From contig NZ_CANMEZ010000001.1 of the NCBI RefSeq assembly GCF_947496985.1, forward strand, positions 558,001-622,000: a stretch of 64,000 nucleotides of DNA, read 5' to 3'. The stretch is from an uncultured Kordia sp. (GTDB taxonomy: Bacteria > Bacteroidota > Bacteroidia > Flavobacteriales > Flavobacteriaceae). Under the pieces are notes generated by a model. That model was given only the letters and a program-made list of their open reading frames with translations, had not been told where the DNA came from and did no database searches. Position numbers and translations under genes: made by a program. Shown one piece after another: positions 44,939 to 54,578 of the stretch. Position 1 is the first letter of the stretch, and each line of letters starts with the position of its first letter.

Positions 44939-46405
44939 CTAAATACGTGGCAAATCACTATTATCTTTTAGTGGAAGGTTTGAAGTTCCCATTAGAAAGG
45001 CATCTACATGATGTGCCGCTTGGCGACCTTCTGAGATTGCCCAAACGATTAATGATTGTCCTCTGCGCATATCGCCAGCCGTAAATATTCCTGATTGATT
45101 GGTGGCATAGTTTTTTGTCGTCGCTTTGATATTGTTTCTGAAATCCATTTCGAGTTCAAACTCGTCTGCTAAGGTTTTTTCGGCTCCTGTAAAACCTAAT
45201 GCTAGTAATACTAAGTCACATTCCCAATGCTTTTCTGTACCTGATATTTCTTTGAGTTGTGGACGTTCTCCTTCTTTGAAAATCCATTCGACTTCTACCG
45301 TTTTTAAACCTGTTAGATTTCCTTTTTTGTCTTTTATAAATTCTTTTGTGGAGATGCTAAAGAAACGCTCTACACCTTCTTGATGTGATGATGTTTCTTT
45401 GAGTTTCATTGGCCAATATGGCCACGGTTGATGTGCAGGACGACCAATAGTTGGTTTGCTCAAAATTTCAAAGTTTGTGACGGATATTGCACCATGACGA
45501 TTGCTGGTTCCGATACAATCTGAACCTGTATCGCCACCGCCAATTACGATGACTTTTTTATCTTTTGCTGAAATGATTTGATCAAAGTTTAGCAAACCAT
45601 CTACATATTGATTGTTCTTTTTTAAGAAATCCATTGCTTGATGTACACCTTTTGCATCTGCTCCGTCTATTGGAATGGTTCTTCGGATGGTTGCGCCTCC
45701 GCACAGCAATATGGCATCAAAATTTTCTTTTAATTGACTCGCTTTTACATTTACACCAACATGCGCATTTGTTTTAAACGTAATTCCTTCTTCTTGTAAA
45801 ACCTTGATACGTCTGTCAATGATTTGTTTTTCCATTTTAAAATCAGGAATTCCATAACGCAATAAACCACCAACTTTTTCGTCTCGTTCAAAAACAGTGA
45901 CTGAATGACCTGCACGATTGAGTTGTTGTGCTGCCGCTAAACCTGCTGGTCCAGAACCAATGATTGCAACCGTTTTTTCAGTTCGTATTGTTGGCGGTTT
46001 TGCAATAATCCAACCTTCTGCGAAAGCGGTTTCTACAATGTTTTTTTCAATGTTTTCAATACTTACCGGATCTTCATTAATACCTAATACACAGGCTTCT
46101 TCACACGGAGCTGGACATAAACGACCTGTAAACTCTGGAAAGTTATTGGTAGCGTGTAAAATTGCTGCTGCTTCTTTCCATTTTCCTTTGTATACTTTAT
46201 CATTAAAGTCTGGAATTAGATTTCCTAACGGACAGCCACTATGGCAAAACGGAATGCCGCAATCCATACAACGTGCACCTTGATTTTTGAGTTCAGTTTC
46301 TTCTAATGGAATTGTAAATTCTTTGTAATTTTTGATACGTTCCGTTGCAACTTGATATGCTTCATCTTGACGTTTGTGCTCTAAAAATCCTGTTATTTTT
46401 CCCAT
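44939..46405 (-). CDS. gltD: glutamate synthase (NADPH) small subunit
   Basis: GltD passes electrons from NADPH through FAD and iron-sulfur clusters to the large subunit. The 488-residue product has an N-terminal cysteine-rich domain (CMDCGIPFCHSGCPLGNLIP near 47-66, then CPAPCEEAC), a FAD-binding motif VAIIGSGPAGLAAAQQLNRAG and an NADPH-binding motif KVIVIGGGDTGSDCIGTSNR. It lies three bases downstream of gltB and the pair forms an operon. Confidence 0.97.
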   Translation of the reverse strand: MGKITGFLEHKRQDEAYQVATERIKNYKEFTIPLEETELKNQGARCMDCGIPFCHSGCPLGNLIPDFNDKVYKGKWKEAAAILHATNNFPEFTGRLCPAPCEEACVLGINEDPVSIENIEKNIVETAFAEGWIIAKPPTIRTEKTVAIIGSGPAGLAAAQQLNRAGHSVTVFERDEKVGGLLRYGIPDFKMEKQIIDRRIKVLQEEGITFKTNAHVGVNVKASQLKENFDAILLCGGATIRRTIPIDGADAKGVHQAMDFLKKNNQYVDGLLNFDQIISAKDKKVIVIGGGDTGSDCIGTSNRHGAISVTNFEILSKPTIGRPAHQPWPYWPMKLKETSSHQEGVERFFSISTKEFIKDKKGNLTGLKTVEVEWIFKEGERPQLKEISGTEKHWECDLVLLALGFTGAEKTLADEFELEMDFRNNIKATTKNYATNQSGIFTAGDMRRGQSLIVWAISEGRQAAHHVDAFLMGTSNLPLKDNSDLPRI

Positions 46406-46408
46406 ATC

Positions 46409-49400
46409 TTATACCGTTTCAAGTTGTTCTTGTTCTAATCGCACTAATGCTTTTCTATATTCTTCAGGCAATACTTTTATGAATTTCGGAAGGTAGATTT
46501 CCCAGCTTTCTAGTATTCGTTTTCCTAATGGACTTGATGTAGCTTCGTAATGATTTTCTATGAGTTGTTTTAATGTTGCTTTGTCTTCTTCCAATTCAAT
46601 TGGATCAATGTTTAACTCGGCTCCATTACAGTTTTGCAGAAATGTGTTTTCGATATCTAATACATAGGCAATTCCACCGCTCATTCCCGCGCCAAAGTTT
46701 CGTCCAACTTTTCCAAGAATAACAGCAACTCCGCCAGTCATATATTCGCATCCATGATCACCAATTCCTTCTACAACTGCTTTTGCTCCTGAGTTTCGAA
46801 CACAGAAACGTTCTCCTGCTTTTCCATTGATGTATACTTCGCCAGAAGTTGCTCCGTACAACGTTACGTTTCCTGTAATGATATTATCTTCGGGAATTAT
46901 GGTTGATGCCGATGGTACTTTTATGATGAGTTTTCCGCCAGAAAGTCCTTTCCCTAAGTAATCATTCGTATTCCCATGAACTGTCATACGAATTCCTTTG
47001 GTTGTAAATGCACCAAAACTTTGTCCCGCAGCACCTGTAAAATCTATATTAATGGTATCTTCTGGCAAACCTTCTGCACCATATATTTTTGAGATTTCAT
47101 TGCTTACAATCGCGCCAACAGCTCTATCAATATTGGTTATGTCTAGTTGTAAATCTGTTCGTTGTCTTCTAAACAATGCTTGATGCGCTTGTTTGATGAT
47201 TTTGAAATCTAAATGTGTTTCTAGGTTGTGATCTTGCGTTTCTGTATTGTACACTTTTACATTGTCTGCAACTTCTACTTTATGTAAAATAGGCGTTAAG
47301 TCGATTCCAGTAGTTTTGTAATGTTCAATGGCTTTGTTTCTGTTTAATTTATGTACTTGCCCAACCATTTCGTTGACTGTTTTGAATCCGAGTTTTGCCA
47401 TAATTTCTCGTAATTCTTGTGCGACGAAATACATATAATTTACTACATGTTCTGGCTTTCCTTTGAATTTTTTACGCAATGCTGGATTCTGCGTTGCAAT
47501 TCCAACAGGACAGGTATTCAAGTGACATACACGCATCATGATACAACCTGAAGCTACTAATGGTGCTGTTGCAAAACCAAATTCTTCTGCGCCAAGCAAA
47601 CATGCAATGGCAACATCACGACCTGTTTTTAGTTGTCCATCACATTCTAGAACCACTCTATTTCGTAAATCGTTCATGACTAAGGTTTGTTGCGCTTCGG
47701 CAATTCCTAATTCCCAAGGCAAGCCTGCATGTTTTAATGATGTTAATGGAGAAGCTCCTGTTCCGCCGTCAAAACCAGAGATGAGTATGACATCTGCTTT
47801 TGCTTTGGCAACTCCTGCCGCGACTGTTCCTACACCAACTTCTGAAACTAATTTTACATTGATACGTGCTTCACGATTTGCAGATTTTACATCATATATT
47901 AGTTGTGATAAATCTTCTATGGAATAGATATCGTGATGAGGCGGTGGCGAAATGAGTCCAACATATGGTGTAGAGTTTCGTGTTTTTGCTATTTCATGAT
48001 TTACTTTTGGACCTGGCAATTGTCCGCCTTCGCCAGGTTTTGCACCTTGTGCAATTTTTATTTGAATTTCATTTGCGCTTGTGAGATAGTTTGACGTCAC
48101 ACCAAAACGTCCTGAAGCGACTTGTTTGATGGCTGAATTTTTCCAATCGCCTTGTGAGCTTTTGTAGAAACGTTCTTGATCTTCTCCACCTTCACCAGAA
48201 TTAGATTTTCCACCAATTCTGTTCATTGCAATGGCCAAGTTTTCATGTGCTTCTTTACTGATAGAACCATATGACATAGCGCCAGTTTTGAAACGTTTTA
48301 CGATTTCTGTCCAAGGCTCTACCTCTTCTAACGGAATTGGGTCAAATTGATCAAATTCAAATAAACCTCTGATTGTCATTAGATTTTTAGACTGATTGTT
48401 TACCAATTCAGAGTATTCTTTGAAAGTTGATGCTTTGTTCGTTCGAACAGATTCTTGCAGTTTTGCTACCGTTAACGGATTGAACATATGTTTTTCTTGT
48501 CCACGTCGCCATCTGTATTCTCCACCAACTTCAATTTCTGCGTTGACATCATTGACTTGAAATGCTTTTTTGTGACGTTTTACTATTTCGCGTTCTATTT
48601 CGCGTAAGCCAATACCTTGAATACGTGTTGGTGTGTTTGGAAAGTATTTTTTGACTGTTGTAGCATTGATTCCGATACATTCAAATAGTTGCGAACCTCG
48701 ATAAGAGTTTAAGGTTGAGATTCCTATTTTGTTCATCACTTTTAGAATTCCTTTTCCAATTGCTTTGTTGTAATTTTTAATGGCTGGTAAGTATTCTAAA
48801 TCCGTTATATCACCATTTAGCACTTGCTTTTCTACAATTTCGTTTACGATGTACGGATTTACGGCACTTGCTCCAAAACCAAATAGCAATGCAAAATGAT
48901 GTACTTCTCTTGGTTCTGCCGATTCAATAATTAAGCTAATTCTTGAACGCTTTTTGAGTTTATGCAATGCATGATTAACATAGGAACATGCCAATAATGC
49001 AGGAATTGGCGCATGTTTTTCATCTACATATCTATCAGATAGAATGATAATATTTGCTCCATTATTTATAGCTTTGGAAGCTTTATGCATTAGGTTTTCT
49101 AATGCAACTTCAAGTTCATTTAATCCTCTGTTTACTTCATATAACATTGATATGGAAGCTACTTTGAAGTTTGGATTGCTATCGTAGTTTCTAATTTTAT
49201 CTAAATCGTGTTTAGAGATGACTGGATTTTGAATTTTTAGCTTTTTACAATGTGCTGCATTGATGTCAAATAGATTCACATCACTTCCAAGTGTGAGGCT
49301 GATGTCTGTGATTAATTCTTCACGAACACCATCTAACGGAGGATTCGTAACCTGTGCAAATAGTTGTTTGAAGTAGTTGTAGACTAATTGCGGTCTTTCC

Positions 49401-50911
49401 GAAAGAATGGCAATTGGCGTGTCGCTTCCCATAGATCCGATTGGTTCTTTGGCATTTTGCGCCATTGGACGAATGATTGTATTTAAATCTTCTTGTGTAT
49501 ATCCAAAAACAACTTCCCGTTTTTTGAGTTCAATTTCGTCATATTTGATTGGTCCTTTTTTTGCTGAAATATTTCGCAGGTGTACCAAATTTTCATCAAG
49601 CCATTTTCTGTATGGATATTTAGAAGCTATTTCTTCTTTGAGTTCTTCATCATTTACAATTCTGCCTTCATTCATGTCTACTAAAAACATTTTTCCTGGT
49701 TCTAAACGACCATGAAATTCAACATTTTCAGGTTTGATATCTACAACTCCAGTTTCGGAAGACATGATTACGTTTCCATTTTTAGTAACTGTGTAACGTG
49801 AAGGACGCAATCCATTTCTATCTAAAACGGCACCAATAAAGTTACCATCTGTAAACGGAATAGACGCTGGTCCATCCCATGGTTCCATCAGGCAAGCATT
49901 GTATTCATAAAATGCTTTTTTAGCATCAGACATGTTTGGATTTTTCTCCCAAGCTTCCGGCACTAACATCATCATGGCTTCTGGCAATGAACGACCTGTC
50001 ATGAGTAATAATTCTACGACCATGTCTAAAGTTGCAGAATCTGACTTTCCTTTTAGTATTGTTGGAATTATTTTTTTGATGTCTTCTCCAAATAATGGAC
50101 TTTCCATAATTTCTTCTCGAGAAAACATACGAGACACATTTCCGCGAAGCGTATTTATTTCTCCATTATGACAAATATATCGGAAAGGTTGTGCTAAATC
50201 CCACGTTGGAAATGTATTGGTTGAAAATCGTTGGTGTACTAGTGCTAAACGTGTATCTAATACGGAGTCATATAAATCTAAGTAATATTCATTGATATGT
50301 TCAGGCTTTAGTAAACCTTTAAAAATGATAATTTTTGTTGATAAACTTGGCACATAGAAGAACTGTGATTCAGACAGTTTAGAGTCATATATAATATGCT
50401 CTGTGATTTTACGCGCAGCAAATAGTTTTAGGTTAAAGTCTTTATCCGATTGTTTTTTATTTGCTTTCCCAATGAATAATTGTTTTACAAACGGTTCTGT
50501 TTCTTTAGCAATTTCTCCTAAAATCTTGCTATTTACAGGCACATCTCTCCAACCAATAAGTTCAAGATCTTGATTTTTAATTTCTTTTTCAAAGACTTCA
50601 ATACAGAATTCACGTTGATTCGTTTTTTGGGGAAGAAATACATTACTTACCGCGTATTCGCCAGCATTTGGTAATTTGAAGTCACAGAATTTCTTAAAAA
50701 ACGTATGAGGAATATCAATTAAAATACCTGCACCATCTCCTGTGACACCATCTGAACTTACTGCACCACGATGCTCAAGTTTTACTAAAATTTCAAGTGC
50801 TTTATGAATGATATCGTTTGAACGTTTCCCTGTTAAACTACAGATAAATCCTGCTCCGCAATTATCATGTTCAAATTCTGGCAAATAGAGTCCTTGTTTC
50901 TTTAACATCAT
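46409..50911 (-). CDS. gltB: glutamate synthase (NADPH) large subunit
   Basis: GltB (1500 residues) makes two glutamates from glutamine and 2-oxoglutarate. The start is the ATG at 50911 (or 50908); the TTG one codon earlier is unlikely. The catalytic Cys follows a short propeptide of about 17 residues (EFEHDNCGAGFICSL). The FMN-binding synthase domain shows GEGGEDQERF and DGGTGASPLTSLKHAGLPW; the 3Fe-4S cysteines are in GCIMMRVCHLNTCPVGIAT; the GXGXG beta-helix domain ends the protein (GATSGEVYINGKAGERFCVR). Together with gltD it forms the ammonium-limited glutamate route, divergent from the porin-amt pair. Confidence 0.97.
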   Translation of the reverse strand: MMLKKQGLYLPEFEHDNCGAGFICSLTGKRSNDIIHKALEILVKLEHRGAVSSDGVTGDGAGILIDIPHTFFKKFCDFKLPNAGEYAVSNVFLPQKTNQREFCIEVFEKEIKNQDLELIGWRDVPVNSKILGEIAKETEPFVKQLFIGKANKKQSDKDFNLKLFAARKITEHIIYDSKLSESQFFYVPSLSTKIIIFKGLLKPEHINEYYLDLYDSVLDTRLALVHQRFSTNTFPTWDLAQPFRYICHNGEINTLRGNVSRMFSREEIMESPLFGEDIKKIIPTILKGKSDSATLDMVVELLLMTGRSLPEAMMMLVPEAWEKNPNMSDAKKAFYEYNACLMEPWDGPASIPFTDGNFIGAVLDRNGLRPSRYTVTKNGNVIMSSETGVVDIKPENVEFHGRLEPGKMFLVDMNEGRIVNDEELKEEIASKYPYRKWLDENLVHLRNISAKKGPIKYDEIELKKREVVFGYTQEDLNTIIRPMAQNAKEPIGSMGSDTPIAILSERPQLVYNYFKQLFAQVTNPPLDGVREELITDISLTLGSDVNLFDINAAHCKKLKIQNPVISKHDLDKIRNYDSNPNFKVASISMLYEVNRGLNELEVALENLMHKASKAINNGANIIILSDRYVDEKHAPIPALLACSYVNHALHKLKKRSRISLIIESAEPREVHHFALLFGFGASAVNPYIVNEIVEKQVLNGDITDLEYLPAIKNYNKAIGKGILKVMNKIGISTLNSYRGSQLFECIGINATTVKKYFPNTPTRIQGIGLREIEREIVKRHKKAFQVNDVNAEIEVGGEYRWRRGQEKHMFNPLTVAKLQESVRTNKASTFKEYSELVNNQSKNLMTIRGLFEFDQFDPIPLEEVEPWTEIVKRFKTGAMSYGSISKEAHENLAIAMNRIGGKSNSGEGGEDQERFYKSSQGDWKNSAIKQVASGRFGVTSNYLTSANEIQIKIAQGAKPGEGGQLPGPKVNHEIAKTRNSTPYVGLISPPPHHDIYSIEDLSQLIYDVKSANREARINVKLVSEVGVGTVAAGVAKAKADVILISGFDGGTGASPLTSLKHAGLPWELGIAEAQQTLVMNDLRNRVVLECDGQLKTGRDVAIACLLGAEEFGFATAPLVASGCIMMRVCHLNTCPVGIATQNPALRKKFKGKPEHVVNYMYFVAQELREIMAKLGFKTVNEMVGQVHKLNRNKAIEHYKTTGIDLTPILHKVEVADNVKVYNTETQDHNLETHLDFKIIKQAHQALFRRQRTDLQLDITNIDRAVGAIVSNEISKIYGAEGLPEDTINIDFTGAAGQSFGAFTTKGIRMTVHGNTNDYLGKGLSGGKLIIKVPSASTIIPEDNIITGNVTLYGATSGEVYINGKAGERFCVRNSGAKAVVEGIGDHGCEYMTGGVAVILGKVGRNFGAGMSGGIAYVLDIENTFLQNCNGAELNIDPIELEEDKATLKQLIENHYEATSSPLGKRILESWEIYLPKFIKVLPEEYRKALVRLEQEQLETV

Positions 50912-51349
50912 CAAATAATTTTAGGGGTTTTTACTCCTTTATTTATTGTCTAATATAGAAGCAAGAATTTTATAATAAAAAAAGGGAAAGCACTTTTCGT
51001 AAATCGATAATTAAAACCTTTTTAAATGATAAATCAGCAATTTTAAGCGCATATTCTAACAAAAATGCAATTGAAATTATCTTATTTTAAAACATCAATT
51101 ATTACGAAAACGTTTGCGAAAAAGTCATTTTATTGAAAAATAGTTATTGATTTTATTAAAATAATAACAATTATGCAAAATCGAAATTATTAATTTGTTA
51201 AAAAAGCAAACAAAAAAAGTATAACCCTAAAAAAATTAGGGTATAAATTAAAATATTCATAAAAATTAAACTTTTACCCCTATTTTTTACAGGGTTAATT
51301 CAAATTTTACATAGTTTCGAAAGTAACTAACAGTCAATTTTCGAGATTT
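50912..51349. promoter_or_regulatory. shared control region of gltBD and porin-amt
   Basis: A 438-base gene-free interval between divergent nitrogen-assimilation operons. It holds a 14-base near-palindrome CGAAAACGTTTGCG (51105-51118, one mismatch) and two dyads of the form CCCTA-N8-AGGG (51225-51241 and 51278-51294). I see no unambiguous TTTG-N19-TAnnTTTG promoter for either side. Confidence 0.5.
51225..51294. promoter_or_regulatory. pair of CCCTA-N8-AGGG dyads upstream of porin-amt
   Basis: CCCTAAAAAAATTAGGG (51225-51241) and CCCTATTTTTTACAGGG (51278-51294) are the same length with identical arms but different spacers. Their centres are 53 bases apart, close to five turns of B-DNA, so dimers bound at both would sit on one face. 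They end 56 bases before the porin ATG. The role as operators is inferred. Confidence 0.45.
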
Positions 51350-52336
51350 ATGAAAAATTTATTTACACTAATGTTACTTTTAACAACTTTTGTTTTAAGT
51401 GCACAAGAAAAGTCAGATGCTCCTGAAAAAAAATTCACTTTTGGAGGAAGTTTAGACGCGTATTACAGAACAAATTTTACTGCGCCAAATGACGAAAATC
51501 AAATTGCACCTGCAACTTCTTTTGCTGATACAGCAGGTTTCTCTTTAGGCATGGGAAATATTATCGCTTCTTATGAAAAAGGGAAAGTTGGTGCCGTTGC
51601 CGATTTAGTTTTTGGTCCAAGAGGAGAAGCAGCAAGTGCTACCGAATTAAATCAGTTATACGCTTATTACAACATAAGTGAAAACACAAAACTTACTTTA
51701 GGAAAATTTAATACATTTTTAGGCTACGAAGTGATTGCTCCAACAGGAAACTTCAACTATAGTACATCTTATTTATTTTCAAACGGACCTTTTTCTCATA
51801 CTGGTTTAAAAGCCGATTTTACACTTTCTGAAGATTTTAGCTTAATGCTTGGTGTATTTAATCAAACAGATGTTACCGAATTCAATCCTGATGGAAGTTA
51901 CGCCGTTGGTGCACAATTAGGTTACAGCGGTCAATTTTTGAACTTATTATATGACAAAGCAGGATTAGGCTTTGAAATAGATTATACAGGTGGTTTTGAT
52001 GCTACTAAAGATTTCTTTATAGGAATTAATGCTGCGTATGCAGATAATAAAGGTGAAGGTTTTTACGGTGCAGCTATTTATCCTCAATATAAAACAACGG
52101 AAGCTTTAACTGTTGGTTTAAGAGGTGAGTACTTCCAAACACAAAGCGATGCCACACCTGATGATCCAAGCATTTTTTCTATAACACTTACGGGAAGTTA
52201 TGTTGTTGAAGAAGATCTGATTATCAAACCTGAATTTCGACTTGATAGTGGTTCTGAAGACATTTTTATTGACACCGATTTAATGGCAACTAAAAGTTTA
52301 GGTTCTTTTGTTCTTGCCGCTATATATCAATTTTAA
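51350..52336 (+). CDS. outer-membrane porin, OmpL-like barrel
   Basis: A 328-residue protein with a signal peptide (MKNLFTLMLLLTTFVLSAQ) and about 14-16 amphipathic strands (SLGMGNIIASYEKGKVGAVA, ELNQLYAYYNISENTKLTLG, ...) ending in SFVLAAIYQF with the terminal Phe typical of barrels. It resembles the putative OmpL-like beta-barrel porin families of Bacteroidota. It lies 25 bases upstream of amt and is almost certainly co-transcribed, so it may let ammonium or another small nitrogen compound through the outer membrane. Confidence 0.85.
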   Translation: MKNLFTLMLLLTTFVLSAQEKSDAPEKKFTFGGSLDAYYRTNFTAPNDENQIAPATSFADTAGFSLGMGNIIASYEKGKVGAVADLVFGPRGEAASATELNQLYAYYNISENTKLTLGKFNTFLGYEVIAPTGNFNYSTSYLFSNGPFSHTGLKADFTLSEDFSLMLGVFNQTDVTEFNPDGSYAVGAQLGYSGQFLNLLYDKAGLGFEIDYTGGFDATKDFFIGINAAYADNKGEGFYGAAIYPQYKTTEALTVGLRGEYFQTQSDATPDDPSIFSITLTGSYVVEEDLIIKPEFRLDSGSEDIFIDTDLMATKSLGSFVLAAIYQF

Positions 52337-52361
52337 CTAACAAATATTAAACATAATTACG

Positions 52362-53666
52362 ATGGATAATTTTTTAACAATTTTACCAAACCTAATTGCA
52401 ATTCAAGAAGTTGTACCTGCTTCCACTAAAGACCTTGAAGCAGCAATAGAGGCAATTAATACAGACATGGGAATGCTATGGATGTTACTTTCAGGTATCT
52501 TAGTATTCTTTATGCAAGCTGGTTTTACTCTTGTAGAATCAGGTATGACGCGTTCTAAAAATGCAGTTAATATTGCAATGAAAAATGTTCTTGACATCTG
52601 TGTTGGGTCATTAACTTATTGGATTGTTGGATATTCGTTAATGTATGGAGATACGTCTAACGGTTGGTTCTTTTGGAGTGGTTTATTCCAAGGAGAAGGC
52701 GCTGACTTATTCTTTCAAACTATGTTTGCTGCTACTGCTGCTACAATTGTTTCAGGAGCTATTGCAGGTAGAACAAAATATTCTACATATATCATTTTCT
52801 CTTTAGTAATGACAGCAGTTATTTATCCTATTTCTGGAGGATGGCAATGGCAAGGCGAAGGCTGGTTAACCAAACTTGGTTTTATTGACTTTGCAGGATC
52901 GTCTATTGTACATTCTGTTGGTGGTTGGGCTGCCTTAGTAGCTGCTATTTTAGTAGGTCCACGTATTGGTAAATTTGTAGATGGGAAAGTAATGCCGATT
53001 CCTGGACACAATCAAATTATGGCAACTTTAGGTGTGTTTATCCTTTGGTTAGGATGGTTTGGTTTTAACGGTGGATCGCAACTTGCTTGGGGCGGAGCTG
53101 ATGCAATCGGTGCTTCTAATGTAGTTTTAATTACCAATTTAGCTGCAGCTGCAGGCGGTTTAGCAGCATTAATCACTACATGGATATGGTATGGAAAACC
53201 TCACTTAGCACAAACGTTAAATGGTGCGCTTGCTGGTTTGGTAAGTATTACAGCCGGTTGTGGAAACATGACTAGTGGTGGCGCTGTATTAGCTGGTTTA
53301 ATCGGTGGTATTTTAGTGGTAGTTTCTATCGAATTTATTGAGAAGAAACTTAAAATTGACGATGCCATTGGTGCCGTTTCTGTACACGGTGTTGTTGGTG
53401 CTTGGGGAACATTAGTTATTGGTCTTTGGGGCGTTGATGGTGATAAAGGCATTGGTCTTTTTAATGGAGGTGGCGCTTCACAATTAGGATCACAAGCTAT
53501 TGGTGTTTTAGCGTATGCTGCTTGGGCAATTACTTTATCGTTTATCGTTTTATTTACACTTAAGAAAACAATTGGCTTGCGTGTTAGTGCAGAAATAGAA
53601 GAGAAAGGTTTAGACTTAGCTGAGCATGGGACAATTGCATATCCTGGAAAGCGTGATAGAGGTTAA
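52362..53666 (+). CDS. amt: ammonium transporter
   Basis: A 434-residue Amt/Mep/Rh-family protein with about 11 membrane segments. The pore twin histidines are probably in SSIVHSVGGWAALVAAI and VSVHGVVGAWGTLVIGLW, and the family mark FAGSSIVHSVGG is present. A short N-terminal periplasmic segment precedes the first helix. No glnK gene lies next to it, unlike in many bacteria; GOGAT is divergent instead. A strong terminator follows. Confidence 0.96.
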   Translation: MDNFLTILPNLIAIQEVVPASTKDLEAAIEAINTDMGMLWMLLSGILVFFMQAGFTLVESGMTRSKNAVNIAMKNVLDICVGSLTYWIVGYSLMYGDTSNGWFFWSGLFQGEGADLFFQTMFAATAATIVSGAIAGRTKYSTYIIFSLVMTAVIYPISGGWQWQGEGWLTKLGFIDFAGSSIVHSVGGWAALVAAILVGPRIGKFVDGKVMPIPGHNQIMATLGVFILWLGWFGFNGGSQLAWGGADAIGASNVVLITNLAAAAGGLAALITTWIWYGKPHLAQTLNGALAGLVSITAGCGNMTSGGAVLAGLIGGILVVVSIEFIEKKLKIDDAIGAVSVHGVVGAWGTLVIGLWGVDGDKGIGLFNGGGASQLGSQAIGVLAYAAWAITLSFIVLFTLKKTIGLRVSAEIEEKGLDLAEHGTIAYPGKRDRG

Positions 53667-53708
53667 CACAAGAAAACATAATAATTTCTTTCCATATATT
53701 TAATTGTT

Positions 53709-53746
53709 AAAAACCTTCGAAGCGAAAGTTTCGAAGGTTTTGTATT
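53709..53746 (+). terminator. intrinsic terminator after amt
   Basis: AAAACCTTCGA (53710-53720) pairs with TCGAAGGTTTT (53731-53741) around a GCGAAAG-type loop, with a T-rich 3' flank. Confidence 0.85.
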
Positions 53747-53822
53747 TTATGCAATTAGTGCTTACCATTATAAATGGCATTAAATTTGTACTTTTAAACA
53801 TATCATTTTAATGATTTCTATT

Positions 53823-54530
53823 ATGAAAAAAATCACATACACTTTTATCTTATTACTTTTTTGTGTTGCTTTTGGAAATGCGCAAACATGGAAACAATTG
53901 CGTGGTGGCGGACAAGGAACAGCTATTTATAATGACAATGGAACTGCTTGGGTAATTGGAATGCGTAACAGTATTTTTTCATATAACGGAAGTAGATGGC
54001 AAGAATATCCAGGACGTGGAAAAGCTATAGATATTGCGGTACATAATGGAACACCTTATATTATCGGATTGAATAATGGAATTTGGAAAGGAACAGGTTC
54101 TGGCTGGGTTCCCATGCCTGGGAATGGACTCGGAAAACGAATTTACAGTGATAATGGTCAATTATGGATTATTGGTATAAACAATAATATATTTTCATTT
54201 GATGGCAGAAACTGGAATTTATATCCTGGTTATGGAAAAGCTGTAGATATTGCTGCGCATCGTGGAATTCCTTATATCATAGCCGAAGATGGAAGTATTT
54301 GGCGAGGAAACGGAATGGGTTGGATACAACTTCGTGGAAGAGGAATTGGACAAAAGATTACTTGTGATCGAGATGGAACCGTTTGGGTTATAGGAGTTAA
54401 TAACGGAATTTTTCGTCACAGATTTAATAGATGGGTCGAATATGGACGTGGCGGAAAAGCAGTCGATATTTCTGTCTACAGAGGAATTCCTTATATTATT
54501 GGGTTGAATAATGGAATTTGGAAAGGATAA
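53823..54530 (+). CDS. exported tectonin-like repeat protein
   Basis: The start at 53823 gives a signal peptide (MKKITYTFILLLFCVAFGNAQ); the ATG 12 bases upstream is less likely. The mature part of about 214 residues is six repeats of about 36 residues in alternating A and B types. A repeats carry AxxWVIGxxNxIF (TAWVIGMRNSIFSY, LWIIGINNNIFSF, VWVIGVNNGIFRH), B repeats carry GKAxDIAxHxGxPYIIGLNNGIWKG. The protein stops exactly at the end of a B repeat. This is a tectonin-type beta-propeller, a fold that binds glycans or lipopolysaccharide in known members. Binding is inferred. Confidence 0.78.
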   Translation: MKKITYTFILLLFCVAFGNAQTWKQLRGGGQGTAIYNDNGTAWVIGMRNSIFSYNGSRWQEYPGRGKAIDIAVHNGTPYIIGLNNGIWKGTGSGWVPMPGNGLGKRIYSDNGQLWIIGINNNIFSFDGRNWNLYPGYGKAVDIAAHRGIPYIIAEDGSIWRGNGMGWIQLRGRGIGQKITCDRDGTVWVIGVNNGIFRHRFNRWVEYGRGGKAVDISVYRGIPYIIGLNNGIWKG

Positions 54531-54558
54531 AAAAAGAGGCTTAATTAAGCCTCTTTTT
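54530..54558. terminator. bidirectional terminator between convergent genes
   Basis: A perfect palindrome AAAAAGAGGCTTAA / TTAAGCCTCTTTTT lies between the tectonin-like gene stop and the DUF1761 gene stop, with T runs for both directions. Confidence 0.9.
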
Positions 54559-54578
54559 AATTTATATAGAATAGATTT

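Noticed and set aside
51290-51350. Sigma-54 promoter for the porin-amt pair
   Set aside because: No TGGC-N8-TGC-like element is present.
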